Shown here: positions 1 through 5,655 of the stretch, in pieces | Layout: each line of letters starts with the position of its first letter | How positions within the stretch are numbered: the stretch's first letter is position 1 | Assembly (NCBI GenBank): GCA_905208455.1 | Contig: CAJLPK010000048.1 | Location: 1-13,031 of the forward strand | Direction of reading: 5' to 3' | Origin: an uncultured Bacillota bacterium | GTDB lineage: Bacteria; Bacillota; Clostridia; Christensenellales; QAND01 | Length of the DNA: 13,031 nucleotides | Position numbers and translations under genes: made by a program | The notes under the pieces: generated by a model | Told to the model about the DNA's origin: nothing | The model's database searches: none | The model's input: the letters and a program-made list of their open reading frames with translations, nothing else

Positions 1-17
1 TCCCACCTTCTCCGCCA
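1..17 (+). tRNA. 3' end of a tRNA gene, probably tRNA-Ser (partial)
   Basis: The first 17 bases fit the end of a tRNA with an encoded CCA: T1 would be the last T-loop base, CCCAC (2-6) the 3' side of the T stem, CTTCTCC (7-13) the 3' side of the acceptor stem, G14 the discriminator and CCA 15-17. A G discriminator is typical of tRNA-Ser, and the implied 5' acceptor strand GGAGAAG resembles serine tRNAs. A strong intrinsic terminator starts two bases later, as expected at the end of a tRNA unit. The anticodon lies outside the window, so the serine identity is an inference. Confidence 0.75.
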
Positions 18-18
18 C

Positions 19-56
19 GTCGCCGCAAGCTGCATATCGCTTGCGGCGACTTTTTT
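19..56 (+). terminator. Intrinsic terminator of the tRNA gene
   Basis: A perfect 12-bp stem (19-30 with 39-50, GTCGCCGCAAGC and its complement) encloses an 8-base loop and is followed by six T (51-56). It begins two bases after the tRNA CCA. A second, A/T-rich hairpin, GACTTTTT (48-55) with AAAAAGTC (59-66), overlaps its 3' arm and could compete with it. Confidence 0.9.
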
Positions 57-233
57 GCAAAAAGTCACCGGCGCACTCACGCCGTCGCGTCTCCTTTTCC
101 GCTTCCGCAAAAGGCCGCGCTGGGGTCGCCTGCTCGGTTGTAAACGCCTCCGTAATAGCGCCCTGTCGCTACCAACCTTTTGCGGGTGCGCCTTCGGCGC
201 AGGGTATCTTCTTTGCAGCGTAAGCTCATGCTC
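57..233. other. Structured non-coding stretch after the tRNA gene
   Basis: I see no convincing gene here, but several inverted repeats follow one another. CGGCG 69-73 pairs with CGCCG 80-84. CCTTTT 93-98 pairs with AAAAGG 109-114. CCGCAAAAGG 105-114 is the exact reverse complement of CCTTTTGCGG 176-185. Inside that long-range pair lie GGTTG 136-140 with CAACC 173-177 and TAGCG 156-160 with CGCTA 167-171. TGCGCC 187-192 pairs with GGCGCA 196-201. The stretch ends at the terminator at 234. It could be a structured RNA, a dispersed repeat or the scar of a mobile element; no clear sigma-A promoter was found in it, and I do not recognise the family. Confidence 0.4.
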
Positions 234-265
234 AAAAAGCCCTGTTTCAGGGGCTTTTTGCTTTT
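234..265. terminator. Bidirectional intrinsic terminator
   Basis: AAAAAGCCC (234-242) pairs with GGGCTTTTT (251-259), with a small loop in between. The A-run on the left and T-run on the right make it look like a terminator on both strands; TTTT at 262-265 extends the + strand tract. It closes the structured stretch on its left. No coding gene that it would serve is visible on either side. Confidence 0.7.
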
Positions 266-662
266 CCCTGCGCAATGCTTTTGCGCAGAAACAGAGCGCT
301 TTGAAAAGCTCTCTTCCGGCTTTCCTCAAATTTTTAAGAGGCCCGGTTTATGAAGCGGTCAGGGAAAGTGGAAAAGACGGTACAAGAATCAAGGCGGGGC
401 AGAAACGCTGGAGAGAACAAATGAAAAAGGTGAACGGACAAGGGGAAGCCCGATGCGCCTGCTGGATGTTTGGCTAGCGCGATGGATGGGAACGCGGCGG
501 TACGCCTGAAAGAAGGGAACGCAGCAGGCACGCCTTAGCAAATGAAACACAGCGGCCTTGGGCCCTATGCGGGCGCTGAGGCTGTTTTTGGCGGCAGGGC
601 AATGAGAGAAGGCAGCAGGCGGTGTTTCCCATAAAAAGAGATATGGCTTTGTTGAACTTAGC
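266..662. other. Gene-free stretch upstream of the EFR1-type gene
   Basis: About 400 bp with no recognisable protein or RNA gene. What can be seen is a perfect 8-bp hairpin, CTGCGCAA 268-275 with TTGCGCAG 281-288, lacking a T-run; an imperfect direct repeat around 488-535; and a weak hairpin near 548-585 (ACA and GCCT against AGGC and TGT) followed by TTTTT that might act as a terminator. A TTGNNN/TATAAT pair at proper spacing for the downstream gene was not found, so its promoter is unidentified. Confidence 0.4.
488..535. repeat. Imperfect direct repeat, two copies of about 20 bp
   Basis: Copy 1 at 488-507 and copy 2 at 515-535 both begin GGGAACGC and end ACGCCT, differing mainly at internal positions and by one inserted base. 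They are offset by 27 bases. No gene or regulator can be attached to them; an operator or a chance duplication are both possible. Confidence 0.35.
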
Positions 663-685
663 ATGGAAAAAGGGAGCGCATTGAT

Positions 686-1534
686 ATGAAAATTCGGAAA
701 ATATGGGCTGTATATTACAGCGCGACAGGCCGTACCGCCCAGGCGGTAGAAGCAATCTCAAAAGCATTGGCGGATCTGTTGGGCGTATGCTGGCAAAAGG
801 ATGAGTTTACTACGCCTGAACAGAGAAAAGCCGTACGGCATTATACATCCGATGAGCTGGTGGTCTTTGGCATGCCTGTGTATGCAGGCCGCCTGCCCAA
901 CAAACTGCTTCCTTTTGTGCAGAAAGGATTCTGCGGACAGGGCACGCTGGCGGCGCCTATCGTCACATTTGGCAACCGAAGCTTTGGCGATGCGCTCACA
1001 GAGCTGTACCAGGTATTGGAGAGCGCCGGGTTTCATATCGTCGCGGCAGCAGCGATTGTAGCGCAGCATGCTTTTGCCCCGGCGCTGGCTGCGGGGCGTC
1101 CGAATGATGAGGATAGGCAAAGAATATATGCCTTTGCGCGTGCTTTAGCCCATAGCATTGACGCATGGCCGGGAACCCCGCCGAAAATTCCAGTACCAGG
1201 GCATACGCCCATCGGCCCTTATTATACGCCGCTGGGATTGGATGGAAAACCAGCCAAGTTTTTGAAGGCCAGGCCGAAAACGGATGAAGCACGCTGCATT
1301 CGCTGTGGCGTATGCGCTGAGGTATGCCCGATGGGGTCCGTCAGCAAAAGGGACCCAGCCCTGGTGGAGGGTATATGCATCAAATGCCAGGGGTGTGTGG
1401 TAAAATGCCCGCAGCATGCAAAGTATTTTGACGACGCAGCCTTTTTATCGCACAAGGCGCTGCTGGAACAGACGGAAACGCAGCATAAGGAAGCACGTTT
1501 TTTCCTTCCCGGCCCAAAATGGCACGATAAATGA
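686..1534 (+). CDS. EFR1-type flavodoxin/4Fe-4S ferredoxin protein
   Basis: A 282-residue protein with two parts. The N-terminal half looks like a flavodoxin fold: YYSATGRT at residues 10-17 matches the FMN phosphate-binding loop, and a segment containing FGMPVYAGRLP follows as in the EFR1 family. The C-terminal part carries two clusters of the CxxCxxCxxxCP pattern, cysteines 204/207/210/214 and 231/234/237/241, expected to bind two [4Fe-4S] clusters. This is a cytoplasmic electron-transfer protein of anaerobes; its partners are unknown. The start is supported by AAAGGGAG at 669-676, nine bases upstream. No signal peptide is seen. Family assignment is confident; physiological role is not. A MATE transporter follows after 153 bases but has its own promoter, so co-function is unproven. 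Confidence 0.88.
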   Translation: MKIRKIWAVYYSATGRTAQAVEAISKALADLLGVCWQKDEFTTPEQRKAVRHYTSDELVVFGMPVYAGRLPNKLLPFVQKGFCGQGTLAAPIVTFGNRSFGDALTELYQVLESAGFHIVAAAAIVAQHAFAPALAAGRPNDEDRQRIYAFARALAHSIDAWPGTPPKIPVPGHTPIGPYYTPLGLDGKPAKFLKARPKTDEARCIRCGVCAEVCPMGSVSKRDPALVEGICIKCQGCVVKCPQHAKYFDDAAFLSHKALLEQTETQHKEARFFLPGPKWHDK

Positions 1535-1554
1535 AAATAGTTGAGGATTCAATC

Positions 1555-1582
1555 TTGTCTTTTGAGAGCAAACCACTATAAT
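1555..1582 (+). promoter_or_regulatory. Sigma-A-type promoter of the MATE gene
   Basis: TTGTCT (1555-1560) and a perfect TATAAT (1577-1582) are separated by 16 bases. Transcription would start near 1589, giving a leader of about 100 bases before the chosen start at 1688. I see no known riboswitch in that leader; it contains only a short GCTGC/GCAGC hairpin. Confidence 0.7.
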
Positions 1583-1687
1583 GGTCATGGGGACTGCTGC
1601 TGGCAGCGAAAAATGAGGGGGAACAGGACAGGGGCGCCTTTTATTTTTCATGCGGCAAGTATGGCAGAAGTTAAGGGGAAGGCTTCC

Positions 1688-3067
1688 ATGAAAAAAACCT
1701 ATGAAATAGATATGTGCAACGGCCCGCTGTTCAGAAAGATTTTATTGTTTGCTCTGCCGTTGATGTGCTCTGGGATCTTGCAACTGCTGTTCAATGCCGC
1801 GGACATCATCGTAGTCGGCCGGTGTACCGGCAGCGATGCGCTGGCGGCGGTGGGTTCTACGACCTCTCTGATCAACCTGCTGGTAAATCTGTTTATCGGT
1901 ATTTCCGTAGGGGCCAACGTCATGATTGCCCGCAGCTACGGGGCAGGGGATGCAGACGGCGTGCATAAGGGCGTGCATACCGCGATACTATCGGCGGCCG
2001 TTTCTGGGGTAGCGATGATCTTCATTGGCATTTTGCTGTCACGGCCCATGCTGGAATGGATGGGTACGCCGGCGAATATCATCGACCAGGCCACTTTATA
2101 TATCCGTATCTTCTTTCTGGGCATGCCCGCCTTGTTGCTGTATAATTTCGGAGCGGCAATCCTGCGCGCGGTGGGGGATACCAGGCGCCCGCTGTATTTT
2201 CTGATCATCGCAGGCGTGGTCAATGTCGCTTTTAATCTGTTTTTTGTGATCGTTTTCCACATGGGCGTAGCGGGCGTGGCCATTGCAACGGTCATTTCCC
2301 AGTATATTTCTTCGACGCTGATCCTTATCTGCCTGATGAAAAATGAAGGGGTATGCCGTTTGATCCCAAAGGAGCTGCGTATCCATAAAGAGCAGTTGGG
2401 GGAAATACTGCGCATTGGCCTGCCGGCAGGCCTTCAGGGGGTCATCTTCAATATATCCAATGTATTGATCCAGTCCTCCGTCAACAGCTTTGGCTCGGTG
2501 GTGGTAGCGGGCAATACGGCCGCCAGCAACATCGAAGGGTTTGTGTATACCTCTATGAACGCGGTGTACCAGACATCGCTGAGCTTTACCAGCCAAAATA
2601 TGGGGGCGCGCAATTTCAAGCGCATCGACAGGGTGCTGGTGGAGTGCCTGGCGCTGGTATCCGTCATAGGGCTTATCATGGGGATCGGCGCATATCTGCT
2701 GGGGCATCAGCTTCTTGCGATTTATACGACCGAAGCGGAGGTCGTCTCCTTTGGCCTGCAGCGTATGCTTTTGGTCTGTGTCCCGTATTTCCTGTGCGGC
2801 ATCATGGATGTCCTGGCCGGCAGCATCCGAGGCTTGGGCTATTCGATATTGCCGATGGTGGTTTCGCTGACGGGGGCCTGCTTATTTAGAATCGTTTGGA
2901 TCTATACCATTTTCCAATGGGAGCATACTCAATTCAGCTTATATATTTCTTATCCAATTTCCTGGTTCTTGACGCTCAGCGCCCATTTGATCTGTTATCT
3001 GATCGTGCGCAAAAAAGTGTTTAGGAAAGCTGCGCCTGCGGAAGAAGCGCAGCAGGCTTCCGCATAA
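1688..3067 (+). CDS. MATE family efflux transporter
   Basis: A 459-residue, strongly hydrophobic protein with many predicted membrane helices, of the usual length for the family (about 450 residues, 12 helices). The N-terminus, with NGPLFRKILLFALPLM followed by a segment containing NAADIIVVGR, is typical of clostridial MATE proteins, and a related segment begins the second half (IGLPAGLQGVIFNISNVLIQ), consistent with the internal duplication of the family. These proteins export cationic or amphipathic compounds using H+ or Na+ gradients; the substrate here cannot be told. The frame is open from 1541, but ATG 1688 follows AAGGGGAAGG at a good distance and begins the conserved sequence, so it was chosen. 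It has its own promoter and terminator and is probably transcribed alone. Confidence 0.92.
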   Translation: MKKTYEIDMCNGPLFRKILLFALPLMCSGILQLLFNAADIIVVGRCTGSDALAAVGSTTSLINLLVNLFIGISVGANVMIARSYGAGDADGVHKGVHTAILSAAVSGVAMIFIGILLSRPMLEWMGTPANIIDQATLYIRIFFLGMPALLLYNFGAAILRAVGDTRRPLYFLIIAGVVNVAFNLFFVIVFHMGVAGVAIATVISQYISSTLILICLMKNEGVCRLIPKELRIHKEQLGEILRIGLPAGLQGVIFNISNVLIQSSVNSFGSVVVAGNTAASNIEGFVYTSMNAVYQTSLSFTSQNMGARNFKRIDRVLVECLALVSVIGLIMGIGAYLLGHQLLAIYTTEAEVVSFGLQRMLLVCVPYFLCGIMDVLAGSIRGLGYSILPMVVSLTGACLFRIVWIYTIFQWEHTQFSLYISYPISWFLTLSAHLICYLIVRKKVFRKAAPAEEAQQASA

Positions 3068-3072
3068 AGAAG

Positions 3073-3097
3073 AAAGCCCCCGTGCAGGGGCTTTTTT
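3073..3097 (+). terminator. Intrinsic terminator after the MATE gene
   Basis: AAAGCCCC (3073-3080) pairs with GGGGCTTT (3087-3094) around a six-base loop, and the T-run extends to 3097. It lies six bases after the stop codon. The A-rich 5' side means it may also work on the other strand. Confidence 0.88.
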
Positions 3098-3151
3098 CAT
3101 AGCAGCGATGCAGGAAAACCAGGCTGTCAAAGTTATGACACGATTTTTTAC

Positions 3152-3157
3152 TATAAT
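3152..3157 (+). promoter_or_regulatory. Probable -10 box of the glycosyltransferase gene
   Basis: A perfect TATAAT in the A/T-rich gap between the MATE terminator and the next gene, 82 bases before that gene's start. No good -35 hexamer is seen at 16-18 bases; the candidates (AAAGTT, AAGTTA) match poorly. An activator or a weak promoter is possible. Confidence 0.5.
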
Positions 3158-3239
3158 GCGGTACAGCCATCGGAACCGCAGCATTTTATACGGGCAAAAG
3201 CCTGCAGACCGGAATAAAAGAGAAAGGGAACAGATTATC

Positions 3240-4469
3240 ATGAAACCGTTGAAGGTGGCCATCGGCTTTGCCACAGGACGCAAGGGATTCCAGGATGTAC
3301 TAAAGTCCTATGTATACCATTTGAAAGAATCCGAGCTATTGAGCCGGCAGAATATAGAGCTGCATTTATTCGTAGCGTATGACCTAGCATACAACCATAC
3401 TACCGTGGAAGACTATACGCAACTGGACCCGTCCGTAGCGGGTGCATTTGCATCGTGCACCTTTTTGGGCAAGGAGGATATTTGGCAGACAGCCCAAACA
3501 CTTTGTGAGCAAGGCGTGATAGAAAAAGACGAGGCGCCGCTTTGCTTTGGCAACGGGTATGCGGCCCAGCGCAATGCCGTGTTATACAGCGCTATGGCGC
3601 AAAAAATGGACCAGCTGCTGTTTTTGGATGACGATGAATACCCTCTTGCCGTCACGGAGTCCAAAAACTATCTGCTGTGGAGCGGACAGCATGTTTTGGA
3701 ATCGCATATCGAATACCTGCGCAATGCGGATATGACCAACGGCTATCACTGCGGGTATATTTCACCCATCCCGTATTTGGAATTTGACCATATTCTTTCC
3801 GAGCAGGATTTTAAGGCTTTTATCCTGGCGCTGAGCAATGATGTGCTCAACTGGGACAGCATCAAAAGCATCATGCAGGCGGGCGGCATCACCTATGCCG
3901 ATAAGACCATTTTAATGGAACAGCAGGCCTGGGCCGCCGAGGAGGTGCACGGCGCCAAATTCATCACAGGGGGGAATTTGGGCATCAACCTGTCTGTGCC
4001 GGAGCGTGTCCAGGTATTTTACAATCCGCCCGGCGCACGGGGCGAGGATACGTTTTTGAGCACGAGCTTAAAGGATGTGAATGTAAAATACATCCCGACC
4101 TATACTTTCCATGATGGGTTCGGCCAATACGGCCGCCTGCTGGACGGCGTGCTGCCCAATAAATTGCAGCCCATCGAGGCCGGCTCAGAGCAGGTGATCA
4201 CCCGCTTTTACAAGGCATGCGTCGGCTGGGTGCGCTATAAACCGCTGTATACGTATCTGACACAGCGGCAGGCCTTTGATGAAGTCATGGAGGATATGCA
4301 GGCGCAGCTCACCAACGCAGTGCCTAAAATCTGCAGCTTTTTCAATCGGCGGGAGTTTGAGGACGTACTGCGCGAATTTCAAGCGTACCGTGCCAAGGTA
4401 CAAATACACCAGCAGGAATTTTCGCGCTGCAAACACATTTGGGAGAAAATCAAGGCATCCTTATCCTAA
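3240..4469 (+). CDS. Putative GT-A-fold glycosyltransferase
   Basis: A 409-residue soluble protein that I cannot place in a named family. It looks like a GT-A glycosyltransferase: a beta-alpha start (KVAIGFATGRKGF), FGNGYAAQRNAVL near residue 105, an acidic DDDE at 130-133 after a hydrophobic strand (the DxD-like metal/nucleotide-sugar site), TGGN at 243-246, GEDT at 268-271 and FHDGFG with H291, which resemble the acceptor-side and late catalytic motifs of GT2-like enzymes. Sugar donor and acceptor are unknown. The frame is open from 3108, but that start would lie upstream of the -10 box, so ATG 3240 (AGAAAGGGA upstream, somewhat long spacing) was chosen. It has its own terminator and no partner genes for a polysaccharide pathway, which is unusual for such enzymes. 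Confidence 0.6.
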   Translation: MKPLKVAIGFATGRKGFQDVLKSYVYHLKESELLSRQNIELHLFVAYDLAYNHTTVEDYTQLDPSVAGAFASCTFLGKEDIWQTAQTLCEQGVIEKDEAPLCFGNGYAAQRNAVLYSAMAQKMDQLLFLDDDEYPLAVTESKNYLLWSGQHVLESHIEYLRNADMTNGYHCGYISPIPYLEFDHILSEQDFKAFILALSNDVLNWDSIKSIMQAGGITYADKTILMEQQAWAAEEVHGAKFITGGNLGINLSVPERVQVFYNPPGARGEDTFLSTSLKDVNVKYIPTYTFHDGFGQYGRLLDGVLPNKLQPIEAGSEQVITRFYKACVGWVRYKPLYTYLTQRQAFDEVMEDMQAQLTNAVPKICSFFNRREFEDVLREFQAYRAKVQIHQQEFSRCKHIWEKIKASLS

Positions 4470-4473
4470 CCGC

Positions 4474-4507
4474 AGCGCCGGCTCTGCCCGGCGTTGTATT
4501 TTTTTCC
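4474..4507 (+). terminator. Intrinsic terminator after the glycosyltransferase
   Basis: CGCCGG (4476-4481) pairs with CCGGCG (4488-4493) around a six-base loop; A-T and G-T pairs can extend the base. The following TTGTATTTTTTT tract ends at 4507. The next gene's upstream start candidate (4522) lies only 14 bases beyond. Confidence 0.85.
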
Positions 4508-4521
4508 AGCAGCAACAAAAA

Positions 4522-5358
4522 ATGCTAGCGTGCCATGCCTATGATTCGGCAACACTTAATAATGCTGTGAAACATGAAAAAAGAGTAGAGATCTGCCTCT
4601 ATTGGCAGGAAAAACAGAATCATTGGGCAGACGGGATAGCGCAGGCCTTTGTAAAGGGAAAGGATAAAACCTATGCGCTTTGCGGCGGCCAGATGCGTTT
4701 GCAGATGACGCTGGCGCAAAAAGAGCTGGAGCCTGCGTTTCGAGAACTGGCGCGCGTATTCATTCAAAAAGAACAGCCCTCTCTGGTACTTTCGCTGGTA
4801 AAAAAGCAGCTTCCCCAGCTCTCGCCTGAGGAGCAGGCGTTTGTTGCGGAGTTTGCAGAGGCGCTGGCAAAGCAACAAGGCATGAACGCGGAGAACGAAG
4901 TCTATGTACGCCGCTTGGCTCGCCGTATGCAGGCCTGCATGGGAAACGGCAGCCTGCATTTGGAAGGGTTTGCAAGATTCCGCTTGGCAGACCTGCGCGG
5001 AAGATGGCTAAAGTGCATCGAGCGCGTCGTTTCCATGGCGGTGCTTCGGTACGACTGGGCGCAGCAGTTGGATGCTTGGCGCGTTCAGATCTGCCACAGC
5101 AAAAGCCAATGCAGCCTGGTACGCGTGCAGAAAAATATGCAGGGACAGTTTGTGCTGGAGGTGCAGGGATACCAGGGCGAATCGCCCCGCTTGCCGGAAG
5201 CACAGCCTGCGGAAGAAGCGCTTTTGAGCATGCTCTTATCCTGGGCGCCGGAGCGCATCGAGATTCTGCTGGGAGAAAACAGGCAGGAAAGCTGGGTATA
5301 CGAGGTCATCGAGCAGGTATTTGGCCCGCGCGTAAAGATACGCTGGGGCCGGCATTGA
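4522..5358 (+). CDS. ytxC: YtxC-family putative sporulation protein
   Basis: A 278-residue protein (263 if GTG 4567 is used). The assignment rests on two things: a central segment near residues 145-160 (EGFARFRLADLRGRW, then an ERVV-containing helix) that matches my memory of the family pattern of a phenylalanine/arginine-rich FxRFRLxDY segment followed by a helical stretch, and the position directly upstream of thrS, where ytxC sits in Bacillus and many clostridia. The molecular function of YtxC is unknown; it is classed as sporulation-associated. Neither ATG 4522 nor GTG 4567 has a good Shine-Dalgarno, so the start is uncertain. The gene starts right behind a terminator with no obvious promoter, and its stop codon lies inside the -35 box of the thrS promoter. 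The sequence is divergent, so the family call is moderate. Confidence 0.65.
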   Translation: MLACHAYDSATLNNAVKHEKRVEICLYWQEKQNHWADGIAQAFVKGKDKTYALCGGQMRLQMTLAQKELEPAFRELARVFIQKEQPSLVLSLVKKQLPQLSPEEQAFVAEFAEALAKQQGMNAENEVYVRRLARRMQACMGNGSLHLEGFARFRLADLRGRWLKCIERVVSMAVLRYDWAQQLDAWRVQICHSKSQCSLVRVQKNMQGQFVLEVQGYQGESPRLPEAQPAEEALLSMLLSWAPERIEILLGENRQESWVYEVIEQVFGPRVKIRWGRH

Positions 5359-5382
5359 CAAACCGCCCCGCCATGCTATAAT
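5355..5382 (+). promoter_or_regulatory. Consensus sigma-A promoter of thrS
   Basis: Perfect TTGACA (5355-5360) and perfect TATAAT (5377-5382), 16 bases apart, with an extended -10 (TGC just before TATAAT). The TGA stop of the preceding gene (5356-5358) is within the -35 box. Transcription should begin near 5389. Confidence 0.92.
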
Positions 5383-5388
5383 AAAGAA

Positions 5389-5611
5389 AAAATAGTTTGG
5401 CTGACCGGAAACATGCCGTCTATGGAAAAACGCCAAGAGAGGCGGGGGCGTGGCTGAGACCCTTGCTGCGAAAGAACAAAGACGGATACCATTCCGCGAC
5501 AAACGCGTGCCGGCGTCCTCCGGCAAACCAAGCGGCAGGCTGTATGCGGCCTGCAACAAGGGTGGAACCGCGGGTCATCATGCTCGTCCCTTTTTGGGGC
5601 GGGCTTTTTTT
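5389..5611 (+). promoter_or_regulatory. Threonine T-box leader of thrS
   Basis: This leader senses uncharged tRNA-Thr and allows readthrough into thrS. Stem I can be drawn: CGGAA 5406-5410 with TTCCG 5492-5496 below, and CCGTCT 5416-5421 with AGACGG 5480-5485 above, leaving an internal loop whose 3' side is ATACCA. The specifier is therefore ACC at 5488-5490, a threonine codon. An AGAGAGG motif at 5436-5442 fits the distal AG bulge. The T-box core GGGTGGAACCGCGG is at 5560-5573. Its bulge TGGA would pair with a tRNA ending UCCA. AAGGG (5558-5562) can pair with CCCTT (5588-5592), which uses the 5' arm of the terminator, so antiterminator and terminator exclude each other. Confidence 0.95.
5582..5611 (+). 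terminator. T-box-controlled terminator before thrS
   Basis: GCTCGTCCC (5582-5590) pairs, with two G-T pairs, with GGGGCGGGC (5596-5604) around TTTTT, followed by seven T (5605-5611). It is the default-off hairpin of the T-box. With no other terminator between the ytxC-like gene and here, it may also end readthrough from upstream. Confidence 0.93.
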
Positions 5612-5655
5612 GTAGCGAAATCAGGGGAAGGCCAATACACAGAGGAGGAAGAGCC

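Noticed and set aside
55..477. 140-codon + strand frame after the tRNA terminator
   Set aside because: It runs through several hairpins and a terminator, has no Shine-Dalgarno or promoter and shows no recognisable domain.
421..477. 18-codon frame starting MKKVNGQGE with GGAGAG five bases upstream
   Set aside because: The ribosome site is fair, but there is no promoter, no recognisable product and no repeated regulatory codons; too short to claim without conservation data.
488..510. GGCGGTACGCC, resembling a T-box core
   Set aside because: It departs from GGTGGTACCGCG at key positions, has no downstream terminator or Stem I and precedes no amino-acid gene.
643..684. 13-codon upstream frame (MALLNLAWKKGAH) ending one base before the EFR1-type start
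   Set aside because: The spacing would suit translational coupling, but the ribosome site is weak and the frame overlaps the downstream gene's own Shine-Dalgarno; chance is more likely.
1589..1687. Possible riboswitch in the MATE leader
   Set aside because: Some MATE genes have guanidine or other riboswitches, but this leader is only about 100 bases and shows just one short hairpin, with no conserved riboswitch core that I can recognise.
2096..2707. 203-codon open frame on the - strand within the MATE gene
   Set aside because: It is antisense to conserved membrane-protein coding sequence and shows no recognisable features.
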